A model generated the notes under the pieces. It saw only the letters and a list, made by a program, of their open reading frames with translations, did not search any database and was not told the DNA's origin. Positions 52,831-63,105 of a DNA stretch of 64,000 nucleotides are shown here, piece after piece; the first letter of the stretch is position 1; each line of letters opens with the position of its first letter. Made by a program: the position numbers and the translations under genes. This DNA is from Leptobrachium leishanense (Eukaryota; Chordata; Amphibia; Anura; Megophryidae): assembly GCA_009667805.1 (NCBI GenBank), contig CM019063.1, positions 406,478,959 through 406,542,958 on the forward strand, in the 5' to 3' direction.

Positions 52831-53982
52831 TCCTGTTTGTTAATATTGCAATGTATGGCCAGACAACCCATTTATACACATACACGCCTGGTGTCTGTTG
52901 GGTATAAATGTATCTGATGCCTGTGTGAGTTAGACAGGGAGAGTAGACTATTCAGTTTTAAATAAAAGCATAGGGAGAAAAGAAACAAGGAATCTGGTTC
53001 CACGACACTACCCATGTGTCAGGAATCCAGCCTGCACTGGTGTCAATCTGGCTGGTTGACTCCATTCCATGTGCTGCTCATGCTTTTCCCTGTTGCTCAA
53101 CTGCAACCATCCCATTCATCATCCATGCCGGGTTGGCCCTCATCCACTCTCTGCATAACACAGTTGTGGTCAGCTGCCCTGATGGGATTCCTTCAAATGA
53201 GTGCTCCACCATCTACCCAATGCTTCTACATTCAGTTGCATTTGGTGTATTCACCAAGAAGCTACACTTGTGGTTCCTTAGTTTCCTGCCCACTGTGTTC
53301 CTGCCCTATGGCCCACCTTGACTTCTCAAGCCGTGTGGTCTCTGCCATCCAAAGACTTCTGCCAAGTGGCTTCTGCCATCCAGAGCCTCCTGCTGTGTGT
53401 CCTCTGTCTCACCATTGTCCATTGTCACCTGTCTTCTTGTGTTTCCTTATACTATATCCCACCTGTCCAACTCTCTTTTTATCTTGTCCCTGTGTTTCTG
53501 TCCTGTGTTCTATGTATCCTTTAAACAGCCCTTTTCCTGCCCTGTTCCTCTCCCTTTCCCTACCTATAGCAATACCAGACTGCTGCCTTTTCTTGAACTT
53601 ATGCAAGAAACCCTGTTTTGGACTCTACTTGTGTCACTGCATCCTGAGCACATACATTCGCCCCTCAGGCACACCATCCCCTGACATTGAGACAAGAGAT
53701 GGCAGCTGAATGATAGAAGGCAAAGCGTGGTGATAGAAGGCAAGGCTCTGGCTGGCATTTTTGTAGTCTGGAAGATGGATGCATCTTCTTTTTTCTTTAA
53801 TCTATTTTTTTCTTGTTTGTAGTACTGTATGGGAGAGAAGATAAGCGGAAGTGGTCAGGGTGCCATGTTAGGAGACCGAAAGTGGTGCTGGAATCAGCCA
53901 CTATCTACACGTTTGTTCTATTTTTTTGTAATTAAGTTAAATTTAGGGTGTACATAAGAATGCATAGGAGACATCTCCATTC
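52831..53982. other. No clear gene; pyrimidine-rich frames at 53014-53709
   Basis: Frames of up to 231 codons overlap in all three plus registers at 53014-53709. They are rich in Cys, Leu, Pro and Ser because the DNA is C/T-rich ('tgtctcaccattgtccattg'). No domain is recognisable and registers compete. I treat it as non-coding. Confidence 0.35.
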
Positions 53983-54033
53983 AGGCGCCAGCTAAGGAAG
54001 CCTGAACACTAGGTGAAATGCGTTTTGGTGCCT
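53983..54033 (+). ncRNA. Decayed hammerhead ribozyme-like motif
   Basis: Stem I pairs AGGCGCCAG (53983-53991) with TTGGTGCCT (54025-54033) over nine positions, allowing G-U. The core reads CTAAGGA (53992-53998) against CUGANGA, one substitution (G to A). Stem II is GCCT/AGGT (54000-54003 and 54011-54014), followed by GAAA (54015-54018). The lost G should inactivate it. Confidence 0.5.
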
Positions 54034-54065
54034 ATATGCTTTATGTTTTTATTTCATGTCATAAT
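53983..54065 (+). mobile_element. Penelope-type 3' end remnant, split by hAT E
   Basis: The hammerhead-like motif is followed by 'tttatgttttt', then hAT E, then 'ataataaatatttgttttta' and 'tgctaccccgttttatctgg' after 56304. The parts read as one element once E is removed. No coding part is present. Confidence 0.4.
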
Positions 54066-54801
54066 TAGGGATGAGCCAAACACCCCCGCGTTCTGTTCGC
54101 ATTCGAACAATTTCAAAAGTTCGAGTTCGAACTCGAACTCAACTCACTGCAAGTCAATGGGACTCAAAAGTTCAATTTTTAGAGTGCCCTGCAAGAGGCC
54201 ATATATGCAAGATATTTGCCATAAAAGGTGTATGGGGGTCCGGGTAGTGCCCTGGGGGAAAGGAAACAAGGACAAAAAGTTTTTAAAAAAAAGTTTTTAA
54301 AGGAACAGTGAGTTTTCCATGAAACAGGGGTTAAGAAAAAAAAAATAATTCCTTCAAATAGCGTGCCTAGGAGGTCCCCATAACCTGCCCGTGAAGTGCG
54401 GATTTGTAGGATGTATAGAAACATTTAAAAACAAAAAAATGACATTTCAAATGACTGTAAAACGGTTTTCCTTTAATCTATTCATAAACACCTGCTTGGG
54501 GCGGCAGCTTGTATTAAAAGAGGAGACATTTTAGGACACGCAGAGCAAGTTTAGTGATTTTTGGGCTAAATTATGGTGAAACTTATGCAGGCTTTGGATG
54601 AAAATAACAATAGGTGCTTTAAAATTGGGCCTTTAGTGTCGGCAACAGTGCCGTCACACCGTAACCCCTCTGTGGTATTGTGGAAGAGTGCAAGGTTGGA
54701 CCCTGCGGTCCAATATTAAAATTATATGAATCTGGTACAGGCGTCAGTGGCATTGCACACAAATATTTTGCCTTTGGTGGCAGTAAGTGCCTTCACACCG
54801 T

Positions 54802-54885
54802 CAGTGGCGTCACTAGGGTTAGTGTCAACCGGTGCGGTAACTCATGTGTCACCCCCCCCCCGAAGTTTTTTTTTTTTTTAACTAC
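54802..54885. mobile_element. hAT F-family left end fragment inside E
   Basis: CAGTGGCGTCACTAGGGTTAG, then 'accggtgcggtaactcatgt' and a C run. This matches the left end of F at 20181. No right end is found within E. Confidence 0.65.
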
Positions 54886-55360
54886 TCTTACTCATAAAGC
54901 AGTACTCGCATATAATACTGAATGTTCATAATACACAGCACACATTACTGTGAGGTTTAAAAAATCTAGAAATAAAGAGACTCTTCACTACAGAATATAA
55001 TAATAAACGGTTTATTAGATATTGAATTAAAACGGGAATATTTTTAACATTGAAGTCTATGGGGCAAAACATTTCCCACATGAATACAAAAAAATGTCCA
55101 AAATCCCGAAAAAAAGTCAATATGAAAAGAGCCGAAATGAAACGAACTGAAACGGAAATCGGCCGAAATGATCCGAAATGAAAATTGTCGAATTACGATC
55201 GAAACGAGCCGAAACAAAATTTTGATATCAACACGCAGACCTATATATATGTATATATCAACACGCAGATATATATATATACACCCACCCACAGACCTCA
55301 GACCATATATACACATACGCACATGGGTAGGTGGCATGTGGACAATCTCAACTAAATGCG

Positions 55361-55484
55361 CCCCCCCATTTGGCTGATCCCTCCAGAAGAAATGTTGAAC
55401 CTGACAGAGCAGAGAATATATATATTATTCTCTGCTCTGTCGGGTTCAACATTTCTTCTGGAGGGATCAGCCAAATGGGGGGGG
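55361..55484. repeat. Hairpin with 58-bp arms inside E
   Basis: 55361-55418 and about 55426-55484 are inverse copies with one mismatch, from the C run and ATTTGGCTGATCCCTCC on the outside to AGAGCAGAGAATA at the centre. The loop is about 7 bases of AT. Confidence 0.9.
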
Positions 55485-55621
55485 CAATTAGTTGCCAAAA
55501 TGTGTGTGTAATACAAGTCTGGATATCATACCTGCCATTACCTTCCCCTATAAATTTGCTAAAAATATACACAAAAAAAACAAACCACTGCCTGAGACCC
55601 CGCGCAGCCACATGCCACCCC

Positions 55622-55678
55622 CTCTACCTGGCTGAATGTATCTAATATGTATAATTAAATACATTTAGCCAGGTAGAG
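55622..55678. repeat. Hairpin with 20-bp arms inside E
   Basis: CTCTACCTGGCTGAATGTAT (55622-55641) and ATACATTTAGCCAGGTAGAG (55659-55678) are inverse with one mismatch, around a 17-base AT-rich loop. Confidence 0.85.
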
Positions 55679-56304
55679 AAAGAAAAAAAAGGTTTTATTT
55701 TATGTTCCTGGGGACATTTAAAAATGTCCTCGGATTTTATTGTTTTAGAAATGTGTCGCCTTACCTTAGCCTGGTGGTTAGTGGCGGCTCCCTGTATCCT
55801 GGTGGGGGCTGGGGGGGTCTGCCGTGGCTGCAGGTGCAATGGCTGCCTGTCTCTGCCACATGCACCCGGGCGGCTAGCCCACACAGTCGCAGCTCTGTCA
55901 TCCGGCGGCCGCATGCTCCTTGCTCCTCAATGCTCCTCAAGGGGATCCTTGGGAGACCCCTGCAGGCTGCCCTCTACAGTGCCTGATTAGAGGACCGTGT
56001 CTCCTTGATGTTTTAGTAACAAGAATGTTTTATCCCATAGGCTTCAATGTTAAAAATATTCCCGTTTTAATTCAATATATAATAAAACATTGCTTATAAT
56101 ATTCTGCAGTTAACAGTCTCTTTATTTCTAGATAGATTTTTTAGTATTTTTTAAGCATTTTTTTATACTATTTTCAAATTATTTTTTTTTTTCAAACTTT
56201 TGGCGAACACCCCAAAAAGTTCGAAGTTCGTGAACTTTCGATCTGCCAATGTTCGAATCGAATTTCAAACTGATCGAACCGAACAGCTCATCCCTAGTCA
56301 TAAT

Positions 56305-57340
56305 AAATATTTGTTTTTATTGCTACCCCGTTTTATCTGGATGTGTTTTTTTGGAGAGGTTTGACCTTATCTATATCTCAAAGCATTTTAAGGTAGAGCT
56401 CCTGGTTTTATGGCTCAGCACTATGTGATTATTGAGTCATTCTGTCTGCACTATTATTGTCCATTATTTTTTGCATTTTCATCCTGGATCTAGAGTAACG
56501 AAGACGAGACCATCCAATTGGAAGTTGGCTGATGGGTGTGCCTATATGAACCCATATGTGCAGAACTGTGAGCCCATTAGTGGGCTCAGAAAAGTGTGAG
56601 TTCGCATTTTGCCTCATCTTTTCATTATACTTTATATCGTATATCAGTGGATACACTATGTTATGACTCTCTCCATTTTTCTTTGAGACCTATTGAAGCT
56701 GAAAGTTAAGAACATTCAAAGAACCTTTGGAATACAATGCTACGCCTGTGAATTGTATTGTATGAACTTTTTGTACCTACGATAGGAGGTACACTTACTT
56801 GGGTGTGGAGAGGCAATTTCTCTACCTCCTGTATTTACTATTTCTGGCGCTTGTTCTTTATATATTTGTGCGCTTTATAGTTTTTAATGTTTACACGAGT
56901 TCCGAGTTCTACATATGTTAGTGTATATTTTTTTACTTCGTACCATATGCAAAATCTACTTATTCTACTTATCGTATCATCCTATATTCAGTTCATATTT
57001 GTCACATTTACTTTACTATACAACCACAGCTTCCATGATACGTGGGACGTTATACATTAGGAGAGAAACGAGAGATAGAGGGATTGTGTCTCAAAATAGG
57101 TACTGGCATAATTTAAATCTATAACATTGCTTAACTCATGATCTAATATGTGTTCTATTCAATTTTGCTTCTGTTTACATGACTTTTCTATTGTAATTAC
57201 ACTACCCACAGTTAACACCAATTTGTTGGAATTCGAATACATGTCTTAACTTCCGCAGCAATTATTTTACTTCTATTAAGCATTGATGAAATAATGTGTA
57301 AAAAATAGTAAGCATACATTATTTTAAAAAACTAATTTCA
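56305..57340. other. No gene seen; continuation of the Penelope-type remnant at the left
   Basis: The first ~350 bases probably belong to the same 3' remnant as 53983-54065. The rest is AT-rich without recognisable features. Confidence 0.35.
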
Positions 57341-57348
57341 TTGATCAC

Positions 57349-57994
57349 TAGGCTTGTGCACCGATTTTTTTTTCGGTTCGATTCGGTTCGATTTTTCGGA
57401 TTTTTAAACTTTTCGATTCGGCTCGTTTCGACCGATTTCGGTTTCGATTCGATTTGGTTCGACCTGTTTTTCGGGTCCATTTTTTTTTCGGAATTTCGAC
57501 CATTTTTTGTATTTTCGTGTCACTGTGCTCGGTTTTTGTATCGACTTTTCGCTTTTTCGAAAAATTTTCGTTTTTACAAAATTTTCGTTTTTACAAAAGT
57601 TTCGTTTTTCGGAAAATTTCGGAATTGCACATTTTTCGGCATATCGACCATTTTTCGTATTTTTCGTGTCATTTTGCCCGTTTTTTGTATCGACTTTTCG
57701 TTTTTTCGAAAAATTTTCGTTTTTCAGAAAATGTTCGTTTTTACAAAATTTTCGTTTTTCGGAAAATTTTCGTTTTTCGGAAAATTTTCGTTTTTCGGAA
57801 CATCTGTTCTCCTCGTTTGCCACATTTCAAGCCCATTCGAAAAATCCGAAAATATTTCGTTTCGGCTCGGAAAACATTTCGGATCTGAACTTTTCGGATC
57901 GAAAATTTTTCGGAAATTCGGCCGCATCCGAAAACACGAATCGGGAAATTTCGTGAAAATTCCGAAATTCCGAAACCCGAAACGCACATCCCTA
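57349..57994. mobile_element. hAT element M1, non-autonomous
   Basis: It runs from TAGGCTTGTGCACCGATTTT to AAACGCACATCCCTA, with an exact 8-bp duplication TTGATCAC (57341-57348 and 57995-58002). The interior is a dense mixture of 'ttttcg', 'ttcgg' and 'ggaaaattt' words. These keep all frames open for up to 221 codons on both strands; they are not genes. Confidence 0.9.
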
Positions 57995-58002
57995 TTGATC
58001 AC

Positions 58003-59164
58003 ATGATAACAAGACATTTAAACATATGTTCTTCTAATATCATGTATAACAGCTTTGACGTGGTTTTAAAAATATATATTTATAAATGTCATGATGAATG
58101 ACACTATTTAAAGTAGACCATTGATTTTGTTTTCACGGTTTTGGTAGTGAGCAATACAAATATTTAATTTGTAATTTAGGAGATTTATCTGTATCATAAA
58201 TGTGATAAATCATAATAACTTTTGATTTTTTTAACTTTTTTCTACTGAAATTTAAAACATTGTTCTTAAAATGTAATAATAAAAAAAAAAAAAATGTCCC
58301 TGAGGCAGAGTACCATACATCTCTTTATAGAAGAAAAACAGTGCAACGCATAACTTTTATTAGTAATGGTCATTGGTAATGATTTGTTTTTATGTTTCGC
58401 TTAATGAAAACACCCAAGAAAAAATAGCAACGCTTGCTCTCATAATTGTGTGCCTTTGGCAAAACCATAACATTATTTAAAAACAATTACTTTAACATTA
58501 AATATAAATCAAGAAATTTCTCATGCCTTCATTTTATAAATAATTACAGTTCTCTTGAATCTGTTGTATAAAGTTTACATGGGAGGTTCAATGCACCCTT
58601 GCTCTTGTTTAGAACATTCATAACCACCGGGAAGATGTTGACATATGACTGTACTGTTTTAGAATATCAGACATCTACTACATGGGAACATAATAAACAG
58701 CAGAATAAAGACAGGTTTGTGCAAGCATACTGTAGTTCAAATTGGCCTCTTTGGCATCTGACAATCATTATAGTTCTGTGGTACCGAATGTGATCATATA
58801 AACCTATTTATTCTTCAGGAAATGTAATAACTAACAAATATCTAGTATTAAATATAACTCTACCAAATAGGTTATGTACAAATGTGCTATGATAAATGGG
58901 TAGTACCTCCACAACATGGCAGGTGAATGTAGTAATATTACATATTATAAAACTATTATATTGGTCTCAGAATGATGTTTTAACACAAAAAGGCTTAATC
59001 TTTGTTTTTTTCCAAAGGAGATGGTACTATTTTGGCCTTAGCTGCTTCTTATAGGTTTTCCTATTATAGATTCACATTTTATAGGCAAGTTAAACATTTA
59101 CAGATTTGTGATATGAAGAAACTTCCTATATATATATGCATGATGTTAAAAAAATGTGTTAAAG
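58003..59164. other. No gene seen
   Basis: AT-rich sequence, no element ends found; possibly single-copy. Confidence 0.45.
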
Positions 59165-59172
59165 GCAATAAT

Positions 59173-60431
59173 TAGGGATGTGCGTTTTGGGTTTCGGAAT
59201 TTTCATGAAATTTCCCGATTCGTGCATTCGGATTCGGCCAATTTTTCGAAAATTTTCGGATCCGAAAACGGCAGATCCGATCAAATTTCCGAGCCGAAAC
59301 AAAAACTTTTCGGAATTTTCGAATGGACTAGAAATGTGTAAAATCAAAAATCATTTTCGTTCCATTCGTGATTTCGGCTCCATTCCTGATTTCGGTTCCA
59401 TTTCAGTAATTTCGGACATCGTATTTTTTGGTTATATCGCTGATTCTGTAATTTTGTATCATTCCCATCTCAATGTATCCTTCCTGGAAAACCAGAGAAA
59501 TCTCAATGTATCCTTCCCGGGAAACCAGAGAAATCTCTATGCATCCTTCCCGGGAAACCAGAGAAATCTCAATATATCCTTCTTGTAAAACATGAGAAAT
59601 CTCAATGTATCCTTCTTGTAAAACATGAGAAATCTCAATGTATCCTTCTTGTAAAACCAGAGAAATCTCAATGTATCCTTCCTGGAAAATCAGAGAAATC
59701 TCAATGTATCCTTCCCGGAAACCAGAGAAATCTCTATGCATCCTTCCCGGGAAACCAGAGAAATCTCAATATATCCTTCTTGTAAAACATGAGAATCTCA
59801 ATGTATCCTTCTTGTAAAACATGAGAAATCTCAATGTATCCTTCTTGTAAAACCAGAGAAATCTCAATGTATCCTTCCTGGAAAATCCGAGAAATCTCAA
59901 TGTATCCTTCCCGGGAAACCAGAGAAATCTCAATGTATCCTTCTTGTAAAACATGAGAAATCTCAATGTATCCTTCTTGTAAAACATGAGAAATCTCAAT
60001 GTATCTTTCCTGGAAAACCAGAGAAATCTCAATGTATCCTTCCCGGGAAACCAGAGAAATTTCAATGTATCCTTCTTGTAAAACATGAGAAATCTCAATG
60101 TATCCTTCTATTAAAACATGAGAAATCTCAATGTATCCTTCTTGTAAAACATGAGAAATCTCAATGACAGAATTATCGTATTGACAGAAATATCGGATCC
60201 GAAAAACCATTAGTTTACGTCAAAACGAATAGACACTTTGAAACGAGGAGAACAGACGTTCCGAAAAACATGAAAATTTCCGAAATCACGAAAAAAAAGT
60301 CGATACGAAAAACGAACTGAAACGAACCGAACCGAAAAGGAAATTGGCCGAAACGAGCCGAAACGAAAATTTACAAAATCCGAACGAACCGAAACGAATC
60401 GAACCGAAAAAAAAATCGGTGCACAAGTCTA
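59173..60431. mobile_element. hAT element M2, same family as M1, inverted, with internal minisatellite
   Basis: It runs from TAGGGATGTGCGTTTTGGG to CGGTGCACAAGTCTA, with an exact 8-bp duplication GCAATAAT (59165-59172 and 60432-60439). Outer parts are 'ttttcgg'-rich like M1. The centre is the 33-bp array at 59465-60167. Confidence 0.92.
59465..60167. repeat. 33-bp minisatellite derived from a SINE tail
   Basis: About 21 units of the type 'gagaaatctcaatgtatcc' plus 'ttcttgtaaaaca', with variants 'ttcctggaaaacca' and 'ttcccgggaaacca'. The unit matches the SINE 3' tail at 49230-49265. The inverse strand gives long frames of EISHVLQEGYI-type repeats, an artefact. Confidence 0.92.
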
Positions 60432-60439
60432 GCAATAAT

Positions 60440-61558
60440 ATGTTTTTCTTTACAGGTGAAAGCGATTTTAACACCAGATACAAGGGTGGTGACAGTTCTT
60501 CCTAAAGGGGTATCAAGGATAGCCCTAGAGGAACATTTTCCAACCCTGTCTTCTTGTTTGCAAGTCATGTTTGTCAGATATCTGAAGCACAGCACAGGTG
60601 ATATGATTTGCTGCTCAGTGATTGCAGGATTCAGTCTGCATTTCCCCAAGGTAATCCTTAACATCTGGCCTGTTAGTGTTCCCTGAGGACCAGAGTTGGG
60701 AAACACAGATCTAGGGGAAGCTGATCGATAAGTAGTCTTGCGTTCCACAAAAAATATGGTTCTTCTAAATTGTTTTGTTAATTCAGATAAACCGATGCTT
60801 AAATTTTTTTTGGACAAACAGAATCACAGTAATGAATTGCTTGCCCACAGGCATTGGGCATCATGGAGAGGGTGGGTAATGAAGATATGCACTGGGTTGG
60901 GCCTATTAAACTGGTTGTGTGTGGCATATGCTGTGAGTCAGGTCTTCTTCTCATGTGGGACAACAAAACACACACTGCATCAATTTCTCAGAATTCTTTC
61001 ACTGTGGGCTGAAATCTTGACTGTCAGTCCAAGCTGTGCAACTGCCCCCACCCATTGACATCATTGCGCAAGGACGTAATGATGTCAGAAAGACGTTATT
61101 CCCTACCCATTGGGAAAATCCGATTGCAGGAGATACAGGGATCCTTTGGATCCTGTCCACATGGTCACATGAGGTGTCATTGGAACGACCAGAGCCTGGT
61201 CCCTGTCAGTGTTTTTGTCATTTTGTTTGTGTCTGTCAGTGTCTCTTAGTGTCTTTGTCAGGTTTTCTATGTGTCTGACATTGTCGCTGCCTATGTCAGT
61301 GTGTTGTCTCGTGCTTATTTGTGATTAACAGTGCATAGACTCAGTTTGTCTCTGTGTTGAGATAACTTGGTTTTAATATTTTGATTCCCACCACAGGTTG
61401 TGCAGATTGTGATCTTTGATGGTCCAGTGGGGGAGATCCTTCAGATGGCAGTTCGTAGAGTTTATAAAGCGCTAACAAGATCCGTAGCGCTTTACAGTGG
61501 GATGGAGTGATCTGGACTCTTGCAACTCTTGTAACTCTTAAAAGCTGTTTGCATAAAA
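60440..61558. other. No gene; scattered repeat fragments
   Basis: 'gaacattttccaaccctg' (about 60531) and 'agagttgggaaacacaga' (about 60692) are approximate inverses, suggesting a decayed inverted-repeat element at about 60520-60720. The 'tttataaagcgctaac' fragment at 61459-61510 matches the repeat at 31950. TGT/CAGTGTC-rich low-complexity DNA lies at about 61200-61300. Confidence 0.4.
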
Positions 61559-61559
61559 A

Positions 61560-62105
61560 ACTACTGCACAAAATTGCCTGGAATTAATATATAGAAGGTC
61601 CTATGAATAATACTACTACTAATAATAATAATTTATTAATAATAATAAAAATAAATAATAAAATCTACTTTATAAAAATTGGGGAAAAAAATTGTCGAAA
61701 AATCCCAACAAAATGCCTAAAAAAGCCTAAAAAATAAATAAAGAGACTTTTTGCTGCAAATTAAAAGAATAAACGATTGATTAAATATTCTATAAAAACT
61801 GGAATATTTTTATATTGAAACCTATGGGATTCGCCTGATTAAACCTGCCGAATGAAAACACCAAAAATCAGGACATTTCACTGACATTTCAGTGCTGTTC
61901 AGTGATCTATGAATAGATTAACCATTGCTTCTCTATAGGGAGTTCACTGCCGTCAAACAGCACTGTATTTCAATGGCAATTCGCCCATATTTGGCGAAGT
62001 GCCAGCTTTTTGAATAGCCGAATGGCCACGAAATTGCACCATACGGGGAAATTTACTGTTTGGTGCAATTTTGGAGCCAATTCGGCTCTCTTTGAATAAC
62101 CCTAA
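61560..62105. mobile_element. G-family DNA element, copy 6, inverted (left-truncated)
   Basis: It contains 'ggtcctatgaataata', 'tgaaacctatgggattcgcc', 'accattgcttctctataggg' and 'tttttgaatagccgaatggc', and ends 'ctctttgaataaccctaata'. An AAT/TTA-rich microsatellite lies at 61608-61650. Confidence 0.65.
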
Positions 62106-63000
62106 TAGTCTTCAATTGCAGCAGAGACCATTGCTGGCTTGAGGATGGAACCAGGCACACCAAAGTACTTGACTCCAGCACCACCTGCTGTACAAAACAT
62201 AAAAGACGACTTATTTGTACAAAAGGTCTTGGTCTTTCTACTTGAGGTCCTTGAGATTGGCATAGGACATTCTTCGGTTAGTTTAATGACTCATAGAAGT
62301 ATTTGATATTACAATTCTGTTTAGTATTTGGTTTCAGTTTTATGTAGATTTAACAGTTGGTCTGGGAAATGAGATGGAGCAGTTTATAGTAATGGGATTG
62401 AGAAGGTTTTCAGAGCAGGGTAGGCTATGATTGCCAGCAGCATGTTACCTGGAGTAGGCCAGATGTGGATGGATTGGTATTGAATGATATTCCACCAATT
62501 TTTTTTAGTTAACATGTTCCTCAGATGTTCTAAAAATAGCATTATCATGGCAGTTTAAACTTATTGTACTCATCCAAAATAATAGGGAGTCCTTGATTTA
62601 GCCACTTCTGGAGGCTGCATTGGGAATCAAAGAGCCCCTTACATTTAACAGTAGGCTGCAGAGGGTTAATTGTGTTAATCAGTAGTTTTGGTTGTTAAGT
62701 GTTGCGCAATGTCTCATTGCTTGTATTGAATATACGGTGCAGATACACTATGCAAGGCTCTTTCAATACAGGTAATTTGTATTGGTTTACCATAATAAAG
62801 TTGCCACCTTTGCCAACTTTATTAACAGAGACTAAAAAAGTTGAGGAATTTAAAAAAAAATATGATTTTATGACGAGTCTGTAAAATGCTGTTCTTTGTA
62901 GCAAAAATCAATTAAATTGGTTCAACCAACAACAGTGAATTGTTTGAAGCGTCATTCTAACTTCAAACACTGGTAGTAGCTTTATGTGAATACATTTTGA
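62106..63000. other. No gene seen
   Basis: AT-rich sequence without recognisable elements. Confidence 0.45.
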
Positions 63001-63004
63001 TTGT

Positions 63005-63105
63005 TTTTCGCAGCCCTAACTATGATAACACTAATCCTAAACCTAATTCTAAAACTAACACTACTTCTAGCCATATTTTTAGCCCTAATCCTAACCCTGT
63101 CCCAC
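63005..63105. repeat. Degenerate CCCTAA-like tract
   Basis: The words 'gccctaact', 'ctaatcctaaacctaattct', 'aaaactaacac' and 'ccctaatcctaaccctgt' run through about 100 bases. They resemble a heavily mutated telomere-type repeat. No exact tandem TTAGGG array is present. Confidence 0.45.

Larger units (their letters stand above)
54940..56150. repeat. Inverted repeat of G-family sequence within E
   Basis: The left arm, about 54950-55075, has 'aataaagagactcttcacta', 'aaacggtttattagatattg' and 'cattgaagtctatggggc'. The right arm, about 56030-56150, has 'cccataggcttcaatgttaa' and 'aacagtctctttatttctag', the inverse. The arms are separated by about 950 bases. Confidence 0.7.
54066..56296 (-). mobile_element. 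hAT element E, non-autonomous relative of copies A and B
   Basis: It runs from TAGGGATGAGCCAAACACCC to GAACAGCTCATCCCTA, with an exact 8-bp duplication GTCATAAT (54058-54065 and 56297-56304). The first ~730 bases are the inverse of the 3' end of hAT A/B, including the ~140-bp array unit. The middle contains a hAT F end (54802), G-family pieces, and two strong hairpins. No transposase. Confidence 0.9.

Noticed and set aside
53014..53709. 231-codon plus-strand frame as a host gene
   Set aside because: Competing open registers in the same pyrimidine-rich DNA, no domain and no splice or promoter context.
57341..58017. Several overlapping frames of up to 221 codons on both strands
   Set aside because: All lie in 'ttttcg'-rich DNA of hAT M1, where few stop codons occur in any register.
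2560..60167. CRISPR arrays
   Set aside because: The tandem arrays have contiguous units without unique spacers, and the setting is eukaryotic.
59403..60210. Minus-strand frames with EISHVLQEGYI repeats
   Set aside because: The repeat peptide is a direct reading of the 33-bp minisatellite in M2.
60420..60690. Possible host exon after a 'ttctttacaggtg' acceptor-like site
   Set aside because: The frame is short, starts at the hAT M2 boundary and shows no domain; the inverse-repeat words nearby point to a decayed element.
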